A DNA stretch of 64,000 nucleotides from JBGTLA01 sp041744375 (GTDB taxonomy: Bacteria; Actinomycetota; Acidimicrobiia; Spongiisociales; ZC4RG35), in contig JBGTLA010000160.1 of NCBI GenBank assembly GCA_041744375.1, forward strand, positions 1-64,000. The letters run 5' to 3'. The translations under genes and the position numbers were made by a program. The first letter of the stretch is position 1, and the number at the start of each line of letters is the position of its first letter. Of the stretch, positions 42,831-49,959 are shown one piece after another. Below the pieces are notes generated by a model. The model was given only the letters and a program-made list of their open reading frames with translations. It ran no database searches and had not been told where the DNA came from.

Positions 42831-44117
42831 ATGGACGACGCCATCCAAGACCTGTTGGCTCGGCCTCTTTCCCAGACCCACAAGGCGCTTCCCCCCGGCA
42901 CCGGGTCCATGTCGTTGGCTGACATCGGTCGTCGGGGTTGGAACTTTTTGGCCGGGGATCTCCCGCTGCCGGTGATGGTCCTCAAGGAGTCGGCCCTCAC
43001 CAACAACGTCGAGCTGATGGCCGCCTTCTGTCGAGACAATGGGCTCGAACTGGCCCCACACGGCAAGACGACCATGTCTCCCCAACTCGTACAGCGGCAG
43101 CTATCGGCCGGAGCGTGGGGTGTCACCACTGCTACGCCCACCCAGGCTGCGGTCTATCACGCCTACGGTGTGCGGCGGATCATCCTCGCCAACCAGCTTC
43201 TCGACCCGGTCGGAGTTCGGTGGGCGGCCCAAGTGCTGGCGGACGATCCTGGATTCGAGTTCTACTGCCTGGTCGACTCCGTAGAGGGGGTCGAGCTATT
43301 GGACAGGATGGTTCACGCCACCCCACCGCCCGACAGGCTTCGTGTGCTAATCGAGCTCGGGTCGCACGGGAGGCGCACCGGATGTCGATCCACTGACGTG
43401 GTGTTCGAGGTGGTCTCGGCCGTGAGCCGGTCCGCTCACCTCTCGCTGGCCGGAATCGAGGCCTTCGAAGGAGTGATCGGGAGCGATCGGGATGCATCGG
43501 AGGCGGTGGGCGCCTTCCTCGATTGGTTCAAGGATGTTGCCGAACGAGTGATGACGAGCCGCCATTTCACCGCCGCCGATGACTTCGTCGTCTCGATCGG
43601 GGGGAGCGCCTTCCCCGACCTGGTCGCCGAGCGTCTCGGTATCAGCGGATGGGTGGCGCCGAGGCCGTGCCGCCGGATCCTGCGGAGCGGCTGTTACCTG
43701 ACCCACGATCACGGTCTCTACGCCGGGGTCTCTCCCTTCGACGGCCGCACCCAGCCGAACGGGCCGCACCTGATCCCTGCGCTCGAGGTGTGGGGTGTGG
43801 TCCTTTCCCGTCCGGAGCCTGACCTGGCCATCGTGGGCTTCGGAAAGCGTGATGTCCCCTACGATGCTGGGCTTCCGGTTCCCATCGCCGTCACCCAACC
43901 CGGTGCGTCGGTTTCTGTACCGGGTCCGGGGATGACTGTTGTGGAACTCAACGACCAGCATGCGATGGTCCGACTTCCACGCCAAGGGGGTCTCGAGGTC
44001 GGTCAGTTCTTGGGCTGTGGAATCTCCCACCCGTGCACGGCCTTCGACAAATGGACTCTCGTTCCCGTTGTCGACGACGCTTACGACGTCGTCGGAGCAG
44101 TTCGCACCTTCTTCTGA
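42831..44117 (+). CDS. D-threonine aldolase / D-serine dehydratase-like PLP enzyme (alanine racemase fold)
   Basis: 428 residues from the ATG at 42831; a GTG at 42810 is also in frame. LPLPVMVLKESALTNNVELM leads to LELAPHGKTTMSPQLVQRQL, where the Lys is the PLP residue of the DSD/DTA family. GVTTATPTQAAVYHAYGVRR and IELGSHGRRTGCRS fit the barrel. A C-terminal domain has ISHPCTAFDKWTLVPVVDDA, where the His/Cys resemble the metal ligands of D-serine dehydratases. It probably acts on a D-3-hydroxyamino acid. The divergent RidA would clear the imine product. Confidence 0.82.
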   Translation: MDDAIQDLLARPLSQTHKALPPGTGSMSLADIGRRGWNFLAGDLPLPVMVLKESALTNNVELMAAFCRDNGLELAPHGKTTMSPQLVQRQLSAGAWGVTTATPTQAAVYHAYGVRRIILANQLLDPVGVRWAAQVLADDPGFEFYCLVDSVEGVELLDRMVHATPPPDRLRVLIELGSHGRRTGCRSTDVVFEVVSAVSRSAHLSLAGIEAFEGVIGSDRDASEAVGAFLDWFKDVAERVMTSRHFTAADDFVVSIGGSAFPDLVAERLGISGWVAPRPCRRILRSGCYLTHDHGLYAGVSPFDGRTQPNGPHLIPALEVWGVVLSRPEPDLAIVGFGKRDVPYDAGLPVPIAVTQPGASVSVPGPGMTVVELNDQHAMVRLPRQGGLEVGQFLGCGISHPCTAFDKWTLVPVVDDAYDVVGAVRTFF

Positions 44118-44181
44118 TGGCCATGACAGGCGCACGCGCCATCGGCTGCGATGAGGACGGAGCCAAAGGGCGTGCGCCCGA

Positions 44182-45129
44182 ATGACCACCAAGAGCATAT
44201 CGGGCGTGTGTCCCGTGCTCGCAGTGCCGTTCTCAGCCGACGGCGCCGTCGACCTCGACTGCTTCGAGTCTGTGGTAGATCATCTCATGGCGAGCGGAGT
44301 GTCTGCTCTCATCCTGTTCGGGCTCGCCTCTGAGTTCCACAAGCTCACCGATTCGGAGCGTCGTGCCCTCACCTCGCGACTGCTGGCGCGCACCAGCCGG
44401 CATCCTGTCGTGGCAGGTGTCGTCTCGGTGACAGACCACGCAACGGAGGTGGCCGTCGATCAGGCCCGAGCGTTCCAGAACGAAGGGGCTGATGCGCTCA
44501 TGGTTCTGCCACCCCACTTCCTCAATCCCTCTCGCGTTGCGATCGCCGCCCACCTCGAAGCCGTCCTCTCGGCTGTGAGTCTGCCGGTCATCGTCCAGTA
44601 CGCCCCGATCCAGACGGGAACGAAGCTGGATCCTTCATTCTGGGTGGACATCGGACATCGACACCCCAACCTCCGAATGGTGAAGGTGGAGTCACAACCG
44701 TCGGGTCGCTATGTGTCGGCGTTGGAGCAGGCCTCCGGGGGGTCCTTGACCTCATTGGTCGGGTACGCCGGAGTCCACCTGCCCGATGCCTTGCGACGGG
44801 GTGCCGTCGGCGTGGTACCGGGATGTTCCTTCGTCGAGATCTACCTAGCGCTCATGCAGTTGTGGGACGACGGAGACGAAGCCGGGTTCGGGCGTCTCCA
44901 CGCCCGGCTGCTCCCATATGTCGGCTACTGGATGCAGGATGTGGAGCTGATCATCCAAGCGGAAAAGTCGATCTTGCGTCGGCGGGGCCTCATCGCCGAC
45001 GAATACTGCCGACGACCGGGATACACCCTCGATGGAGAGGAAGTGAGGTTGGTGGACCGTTTCCTCGAAAGCTTCGACGATCTGTTGGGACGGGGCACCG
45101 ATGGCGGATTTGATAGTGTGATCCGGTGA
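44182..45129 (+). CDS. DapA/NAL-superfamily aldolase or dehydratase
   Basis: 315 residues. PVLAVPFSADGAVDLDCFES and ALILFGLASEFHKLTDSERR (the substrate loop, changed from GTTGE) are followed by the Tyr in VIVQYAPIQTG and the Lys in RMVKVESQPSGRYVSA. It contains the residues needed for Schiff-base chemistry. The altered loop excludes classical DapA. It precedes a KDG-kinase-like gene, which suggests a 2-keto-3-deoxy sugar acid pathway. It is the third DapA-superfamily gene in the cluster. Confidence 0.86.
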   Translation: MTTKSISGVCPVLAVPFSADGAVDLDCFESVVDHLMASGVSALILFGLASEFHKLTDSERRALTSRLLARTSRHPVVAGVVSVTDHATEVAVDQARAFQNEGADALMVLPPHFLNPSRVAIAAHLEAVLSAVSLPVIVQYAPIQTGTKLDPSFWVDIGHRHPNLRMVKVESQPSGRYVSALEQASGGSLTSLVGYAGVHLPDALRRGAVGVVPGCSFVEIYLALMQLWDDGDEAGFGRLHARLLPYVGYWMQDVELIIQAEKSILRRRGLIADEYCRRPGYTLDGEEVRLVDRFLESFDDLLGRGTDGGFDSVIR

Positions 45130-45187
45130 GCGTCGAGCGCCCCGATGGAAGCCCGACCCTTGGGAGGGCGGTTCAGGTGGTGACAGG

Positions 45188-46141
45188 TTGACCGACGTGT
45201 TCACCTTCGGCGAGGCGATGATCCGGTTATCGGTTCCCCCCGGTCACACCCTGGAGTTCGCCCCCTCGTTCGACGTTCACGTCGCCGGGGCCGAGGCAAA
45301 CGTGGCGGCCACTCTGGCGCGACTGGGACGCTCTGTCTCCTGGGTGTCGAAAGTCCCCGAAAATTCGCTCGGTCGAAGGGTCATCTCCGCCCTCGAAGCG
45401 GCCGGTGTCGACTGCTCCGGTGTCGCCCGCCCAGCCGAACGACGGATGGGGACGTACTTTGTCGAGCTCCATCCCGAGCCGTTGCCGACCAGGATCATCT
45501 ACGACCGCGCCGACTCAGCCGCGGCCTCGTTCACCTTGGACGATGTCACCTGGCCGCTGTTCGAGCGTGCCGGCATCGTCCACCTCTCCGGAATCACTCC
45601 CGCCCTCTCTCCTTCGTGTCGCGAGGTGGTCACGGAGATGGCGAATCGTGCCCGCGCCGGGAACATGCTTCTCTCGGTGGATGTGAACTATCGGGCGCAA
45701 CTGTGGACGCCGGAGGAAGCTGCCGCGACGATTTCCCCCCTGATCTCGGAGGCCGACCTCGTCGTGTGCACCAGCGAGGATGCAGCAGATCTCTACGCCA
45801 TCGGCGGTGATCCCGCCGAGGCCGCAGGCGAGCTGGCCGGCGTTTTCGACGCGAAGCGGGCCGTGGTCACCTCCGGGGCGGAAGGGGCCTGGTGGCACGA
45901 GAGGGGCACGACCGGTCATGTTTCATCCATTCCCGTGTCCGTCATCGATCGAATAGGGGCCGGCGACGCGTTCATGGCAGGTGTGCTCGACGGAATACTG
46001 GATGGGGACCTGGCGCTGGGGGTCCGCCGGGGAGCTGCGCTGGCGGCTTTTGCGTTGGCCAGTTACGGAGATCAGGCCGTGGTCACCCGAGAACGGATGG
46101 AGTCTTTGCTCGACGGCACCGGACGTCGTGTGGATCGCTGA
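45188..46141 (+). CDS. PfkB-family carbohydrate kinase, 2-keto-3-deoxygluconate-kinase-like
   Basis: 317 residues from a TTG (or a GTG at 45197). FTFGEAMIRLSVPPGHTLEF and HVAGAEANVAATLARLGRSV form the substrate lid; the C-terminal DRIGAGDAFMAGVLDGILDG carries the catalytic Asp and anion hole. The pattern GEAMIRL...GAEANVA fits the KDG kinase branch. It would phosphorylate 2-keto-3-deoxygluconate or a related sugar acid, feeding an aldolase of the DapA type such as the one encoded just upstream. Confidence 0.88.
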   Translation: MTDVFTFGEAMIRLSVPPGHTLEFAPSFDVHVAGAEANVAATLARLGRSVSWVSKVPENSLGRRVISALEAAGVDCSGVARPAERRMGTYFVELHPEPLPTRIIYDRADSAAASFTLDDVTWPLFERAGIVHLSGITPALSPSCREVVTEMANRARAGNMLLSVDVNYRAQLWTPEEAAATISPLISEADLVVCTSEDAADLYAIGGDPAEAAGELAGVFDAKRAVVTSGAEGAWWHERGTTGHVSSIPVSVIDRIGAGDAFMAGVLDGILDGDLALGVRRGAALAAFALASYGDQAVVTRERMESLLDGTGRRVDR

Positions 46142-46165
46142 CACTCACGACCAGCTGCCCTGAGG

Positions 46166-47137
46166 ATGGGGCACTTCTTGGCGCCAGTTAGATTGGTGCC
46201 GGTGCAGGTGGTGCCAGACAAGAACCCCCGATGGTCCGTTGACGCCTCCGACATCCCCATCGTGTCGGTGAAAGTCGGCGAGGAAATAGAGGTGGAGACC
46301 CTCGACTGCCGGGCCGGCACCATTCAAAGCCAAGCCGACCTGGCGCGCGTTCCTGATGCGTCGCACATCAACCCGATCACGGGGCCGATCGAGATCACCG
46401 GAGTCCAGAGCGGATCTGTGGTGTCGATCGAGATCACCGCCATCGAGAGGCGAGGCGAACCTCTGATGCTGGTCCGTCCCGGAGTCACCGCCTTCGATTT
46501 CGTCGATGGTCCTGCGCTGGAGTTCCCACAGGTCCATCATCACTCGATCAGCGTGTGCGGCACCTCGATTCCGTTGAACCCCATGGTGGGTTTCATCGCA
46601 ACGACTCCAGCCGAGGGCAGGTTGGCCAGTAGCGGTTGCGGATACACCGGTGGCAACTTGGACGCGCCGATGCTGTTGGAAGGTGCTGAGCTGTTGCTGC
46701 CGGTGGAAGTCGATGGTGCCGGACTGTTCCTGGGCGATGTGCACCTCTCACAAGGCGACGGCGAGCTCTTCTTGACGGGCGTCGAATCTCCCGCGACGGT
46801 GCGGTTGATCTGCAGGTCTTTGACTGGGATGAAACTGCCGGGGCCGGTCATCGTGTCCGAGCAGAAGGTGGCGGTCATCGGTTGCGGCGCAACTCTCGAC
46901 GCGGCCGCCGCCGAGGCGGCCAATCGAGCAGTGGCGCTCCTGGGCAGGGCCTTCGTCGTGAGTAGCTATGAGTGCGGGTTTCTCCTCAGCGCCGTCGGCA
47001 ACCTCGCCGTATGCCGCTATCTCCCCAACTACGGATCGGTGTGTCGGGTAGAGATCCCACAAGACGTGCTCCGCCAATTGCCGGCCAGATCCGAGGAGGC
47101 ATCCTGGTTGGTGCGGTCTCCCGGGCGGCGTGGATGA
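46166..47137 (+). CDS. Acetamidase/formamidase family protein
   Basis: 323 residues. VSVKVGEEIEVETLDCRAG, then NPITGPIEITGVQSGSVVSI, MVGFIATTPAEGRLASSGCG, GGNLDAPMLLEGAELLLPVE and LGDVHLSQGDGELFLTGVES are the characteristic blocks of FmdA/AmdA-type amidases, which hydrolyse formamide and acetamide. Length is somewhat shorter than the about 400 residues of fungal or methylotroph FmdA. It lies 24 bases after the kinase gene, within the plus-strand catabolic operon. Confidence 0.88.
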   Translation: MGHFLAPVRLVPVQVVPDKNPRWSVDASDIPIVSVKVGEEIEVETLDCRAGTIQSQADLARVPDASHINPITGPIEITGVQSGSVVSIEITAIERRGEPLMLVRPGVTAFDFVDGPALEFPQVHHHSISVCGTSIPLNPMVGFIATTPAEGRLASSGCGYTGGNLDAPMLLEGAELLLPVEVDGAGLFLGDVHLSQGDGELFLTGVESPATVRLICRSLTGMKLPGPVIVSEQKVAVIGCGATLDAAAAEAANRAVALLGRAFVVSSYECGFLLSAVGNLAVCRYLPNYGSVCRVEIPQDVLRQLPARSEEASWLVRSPGRRG

Positions 47138-47378
47138 TCCGATTCCAGGCAAGCTGATCAAGTTTGCGTCTCCACGCGACGCGCGGCAATGGACCACGGT
47201 TCGTCGGTGGGCACGACCGTGAACGGCAACGATCCCACGACGGCGCCACCGGCAGATCCTTCCTCTCGAGGGACGATTCCCGTGGGTGAACTGAAGGCGT
47301 GCTCGGGGTCAGGTCGGCGGATGTGCACAAACGAGAGGCTCGCCTAGGGTTGACGGTGAGGCCAGCGAGAGGTACTGC

Positions 47379-47669
47379 ATGCTGAAATTGTCAGAGAACG
47401 CTGCTGCGGCGCTAGAGAGCATCCGCCAGAGCGAAGGAATCCCCGAAGACCACGGCACCCGGCTCACCGCCGATCAACAGCCCACCGGCGAGATCGCCAT
47501 CCGCTTGGAGTTCGTCGAGGACGTGCCCGACGACGATCAGGTCGCCGAGCAGGCTGGAACCGAGGTCCATGTTGCCCCCGAGATCGTCGAACCGCTGGCG
47601 GACGCTTTGATGGACGTGCAGGACAGCGACGAGGGCCTTGCCTTCGTCTTCCGTCCTCAGACCCCCTAA
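47379..47669 (+). CDS. HesB/IscA-fold-like protein without cysteines
   Basis: 96 residues. MLKLSENAAAALESIRQSEG, IAIRLEFVEDVPDDDQVAEQ, EVHVAPEIVEPLADALMD and EGLAFVFRPQTP follow the beta/alpha layout of A-type Fe-S scaffold proteins. The three Cys of IscA/HesB are absent, so it cannot bind a cluster in the usual way. Similar cysteine-free relatives occur in actinobacteria. It is monocistronic; function unknown. Confidence 0.6.
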   Translation: MLKLSENAAAALESIRQSEGIPEDHGTRLTADQQPTGEIAIRLEFVEDVPDDDQVAEQAGTEVHVAPEIVEPLADALMDVQDSDEGLAFVFRPQTP

Positions 47670-47867
47670 GGCCGCCAACCCCTCCGGGGGTGGTCTTGCT
47701 GCCCCGGAGTGCTGTTCCCGACCCACAGAAGGGGTTGCCACTCATCCCCCGTGCGCGCACGGAGCCCGGCGAGGCCGACGGCGCCGGAGCGCCACGGCAA
47801 GCCACCAGCGCAAACCAGTGGCCGAGCCTCATCCACGTGTTGAGCGGTCGGACACCGTCGCGGTTCT

Positions 47868-47881
47868 GATAATATACAATC
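47868..47881. promoter_or_regulatory. Candidate GntR operator upstream of the FAH gene
   Basis: GATAATATACAATC, the best match to the GAT-NN-TATA-NN-ATC palindrome, 25 bases before the FAH-family ATG. The site overlaps an AT-rich -10-like region (TAATAT/TACAAT). Confidence 0.55.
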
Positions 47882-47906
47882 GGACTGGTGACGACAATGG
47901 AGAGAG

Positions 47907-48752
47907 ATGCGCATCGCCCACTACTCTGTGTCTGGTAGGACCGGTTGGGGCTTCTTGGACGGCGAGACCATCCGGGCAGCCGACCCCGAGGTTCCCATCG
48001 CTTCGGCCCTCGCCGACGCAGAGCTACGTGAGGACCTCCGTCGCACGGCTGCCGAGACCTGGGCGCTGAGCGACGTGCGGCTGCTTGCTCCGATCGTCGA
48101 TCCACCCCAGTTTCTCGGTGTGGGCCTCAACTACCACGAGCATGCCGTCGAGTCGGGAGCGCCGATACCACCGGCCCCGGTCACCTTCGGATTTCTGCGA
48201 AGCGCCATCATCGGGCCGTTCGACCACATCGAGCTGCCCGCCTTGAGCGACAACGTCGACTGGGAGGCGGAGCTGGCCATCGTCGTCGGCACTGGCGGCC
48301 GCGATATCCCCATCGAGAAAGCGCTCGACCGGGTGGCTGGTTACACGATCGTGAACGATGTGTCGGCGAGAGACATCCAACTGGACGAGGGGCAATGGGG
48401 CAGGTCCAAGTCCTTCGACACCTTCAAGCCGATGGGGCCATGGATCGTGGGTACCGACGAGCTCGGGAATGCCTCCGACCTGGATATCTCATTGACCGTC
48501 AACGGGGTCACGAAGCAATCGTCGAACACGAGCGATCTCGTCTTCGATGTGCCGTTCTTGATCAGTCACCTGAGCCGCTCTACCACGCTCCTGCCGGGCA
48601 TGGTCATCTCCACAGGAACGCCGAGTGGTGTCGGTTACACCCGTACGCCGCCCGAGAGCCTCCGGCCGAACGACGAGGTGTCGATCGAGATCGAGGGCAT
48701 TGGGACCCTCACCAACCCGGTCTCCAATCGGGGGTCGATCGTCGAGGGGTGA
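47907..48752 (+). CDS. Fumarylacetoacetate hydrolase family protein
   Basis: 281 residues. FLGVGLNYHEHAVESGAPIP (metal region), DNVDWEAELAIVVGTGGRDI with the Glu metal ligands, GYTIVNDVSARDIQLDEGQW, SFDTFKPMGPWIV and GMVISTGTPSGVGYTRTPP are the hallmark motifs. The family cleaves 2,4-diketo acids or decarboxylates and hydrates related keto acids; many members act on 2-keto-3-deoxy sugar acid derivatives. A candidate GntR operator lies just upstream, and the putative regulator gene is convergent downstream. Confidence 0.9.
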   Translation: MRIAHYSVSGRTGWGFLDGETIRAADPEVPIASALADAELREDLRRTAAETWALSDVRLLAPIVDPPQFLGVGLNYHEHAVESGAPIPPAPVTFGFLRSAIIGPFDHIELPALSDNVDWEAELAIVVGTGGRDIPIEKALDRVAGYTIVNDVSARDIQLDEGQWGRSKSFDTFKPMGPWIVGTDELGNASDLDISLTVNGVTKQSSNTSDLVFDVPFLISHLSRSTTLLPGMVISTGTPSGVGYTRTPPESLRPNDEVSIEIEGIGTLTNPVSNRGSIVEG

Positions 48753-48788
48753 TGCCGGTCGCGGTCGCGGCGCCAACGGCACCGGTGT

Positions 48789-49508
48789 CTACCGAGAGGC
48801 AGCCGAAGGCTCCGGGACCCCCCTCGGCTTGGCCGGGTCGTGAACAGCTGTCTGTGCGGCGGTGGCGTGTGCTTCGACAACCAATCGAGCCGTGGTTTCG
48901 AGATGTGTCTGTAGTGCCTGTGCGGCCGCTTCGTTGTCCCCGGCGGCCAGGGCCAACAGAACAGCCCGGTGCTCGTGGTCTGCCGTCTCGTGACGGAACG
49001 GAATCGCCAGTCGCTGGTAGCGCTCCGTGTGATTCCACAGCAAGTCGATGAGATAAGGAATCCAGCTCGAGCCGGTGAGGCTGTACAAAGCAAAGTGGTA
49101 CTGGCGGTGGAGCACCATGACGAGGTCGATGTCGTCGGCAGCAATGGCGTTCGTCAGCCGGTCCAACAGGGCCTCCACCTCGGCCACTTCGTCCGGCTGC
49201 AGAGGGCGGGCGTTTCTGATGCTCTCGGTCTCGAGGAGGATCCGGACCGAATACAAGTCGTGCATCTCGTTGACGGACAGCGGTGCGACACTGGCGCCCC
49301 TGTTGGGGAACGATTCCACGAGCCGTTCGGTCTCGAGAACCCGCAGCGCTTCTCTCACCGGGATGAGGCTGGCCCCGGTTTCCTTGGCGAGCATCTGCAA
49401 GCGGAGCCGGGATCCGGGAGGGTACTCGCCGGACAAAATCCGCTGCCGTGTCAACGTGAGAACCTGATCGACGAGGCTGGACGCCTCTTCGACACGCTCT
49501 ATTGACAT
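48789..49508 (-). CDS. GntR-family transcriptional regulator, FadR/FCD subfamily
   Basis: 239 residues. The N-terminal winged helix reads ILSGEYPPGSRLRLQMLAKE and VREALRVLETERLVESFPNR, the recognition helix signature of GntR. The C-terminal FCD ligand-binding domain (about 85-215) contains YSVRILLETESIRNARPL, VLHRQYHFALYSLTGSSW and HRAVLLALAAGDNEAAAQAL, including the Asp/His metal-binding pattern of this subfamily. Such proteins repress catabolic operons until a carboxylate-type metabolite binds. It is the best candidate to bind the three palindromes in this island. Confidence 0.92.
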   Translation of the reverse strand: MSIERVEEASSLVDQVLTLTRQRILSGEYPPGSRLRLQMLAKETGASLIPVREALRVLETERLVESFPNRGASVAPLSVNEMHDLYSVRILLETESIRNARPLQPDEVAEVEALLDRLTNAIAADDIDLVMVLHRQYHFALYSLTGSSWIPYLIDLLWNHTERYQRLAIPFRHETADHEHRAVLLALAAGDNEAAAQALQTHLETTARLVVEAHATAAQTAVHDPAKPRGVPEPSAASR

Positions 49509-49695
49509 CGGTCAGCTCCCTCTAGAGGCCTGGTTTGCGGCGGTCCTTCGACCTCGTGCGCCCGTGCGGCGTCCTCTCATCATTCTAGGGGTGCCCGTGG
49601 GATGGGCCAAGAGACGCGGGCCCATCCCAGTCGAGATGAATGTGTCAAATTTGTTGTGGCTTCGACGCAGAGGTGTGCAAGAATGTCACCACCAG

Positions 49696-49707
49696 AGAAA
49701 GGAGGTG
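49696..49707 (+). promoter_or_regulatory. Extended Shine-Dalgarno sequence
   Basis: AGAAAGGAGGTG is fully complementary to the canonical 3' end of bacterial 16S rRNA (CACCTCCTTTCT), far longer than ordinary ribosome binding sites in this window. Nine bases after GGAGGTG's GGAGG core comes a TTG. Confidence 0.7.
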
Positions 49708-49714
49708 GTCCTAC

Positions 49715-49759
49715 TTGGATAGTTGTTTTTGCGGGACTCTGGAGGTGGCCGAGCGCTGA
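49715..49759 (+). CDS. Possible 14-residue leader peptide
   Basis: TTG-initiated frame encoding MDSCFCGTLEVAER, ending in TGA just before the first hairpin of the candidate RNA. The start lies at good spacing from the 12-base Shine-Dalgarno. Two of 14 residues are Cys. No evidence of conservation can be judged here, so coding status is uncertain. Confidence 0.3.
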   Translation: MDSCFCGTLEVAER

Positions 49760-49897
49760 GTGGCGCGAAGCCGATGCGCCGCTCCCTCGTAGATCGAGGA
49801 CGGTGGCGACTCCAAACTCGGACCACCGACTCTGGGCTCTGCGGTACTGGTCCCCCCGCAGCGGTCACGCGACCGAAGCAAACCCCAGTTGTTCGAC

Positions 49898-49932
49898 AAA
49901 CGACGGCGCCCTGCGGGGCGCCGTCGTTTTTT
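49898..49932 (+). terminator. Intrinsic (rho-independent) terminator
   Basis: Perfect stem ACGACGGCGCC / GGCGCCGTCGT with a short CTGCGG-type loop, followed by six T residues on the plus strand. It terminates the candidate RNA. With A residues preceding the stem it may also act, less strongly, for the convergent minus-strand gene. Confidence 0.9.
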
Positions 49933-49959
49933 GAGAGCCGTCCTTTGAGAGCCGTTGTC

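Larger units (their letters stand above)
49690..49932 (+). ncRNA. Candidate structured small RNA or leader RNA
   Basis: Between the start of the gntR gene and the cystathionine beta-synthase-like gene, 450 bases contain no convincing long protein gene. They fold into hairpins in series: 49762-49780 (GGCGC...GCGCC), 49785-49799 (CCTCG...CGAGG), 49801-49828 (CGGTGG...CCACCG), 49839-49861 (CTGCGG...CCGCAG) and 49862-49875 (CGGTC...GACCG), then the intrinsic terminator at 49898-49932. A strong Shine-Dalgarno and a 14-codon frame precede the first hairpin. I do not recognise an Rfam family. Bases 49509-49689 show nothing else I can support. Confidence 0.45.

Noticed and set aside
49741..49815. tRNA-Ser-like start (GGTGGCCGAGCGCTGA)
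   Set aside because: A D-arm-like stretch is present, but there is no T-loop, no 7-base anticodon loop and no matching acceptor stem.
49602..49934. 110-codon plus-strand frame
   Set aside because: It runs through all the hairpins and the intrinsic terminator stem and has no family character, so a non-coding transcript explains the region better.
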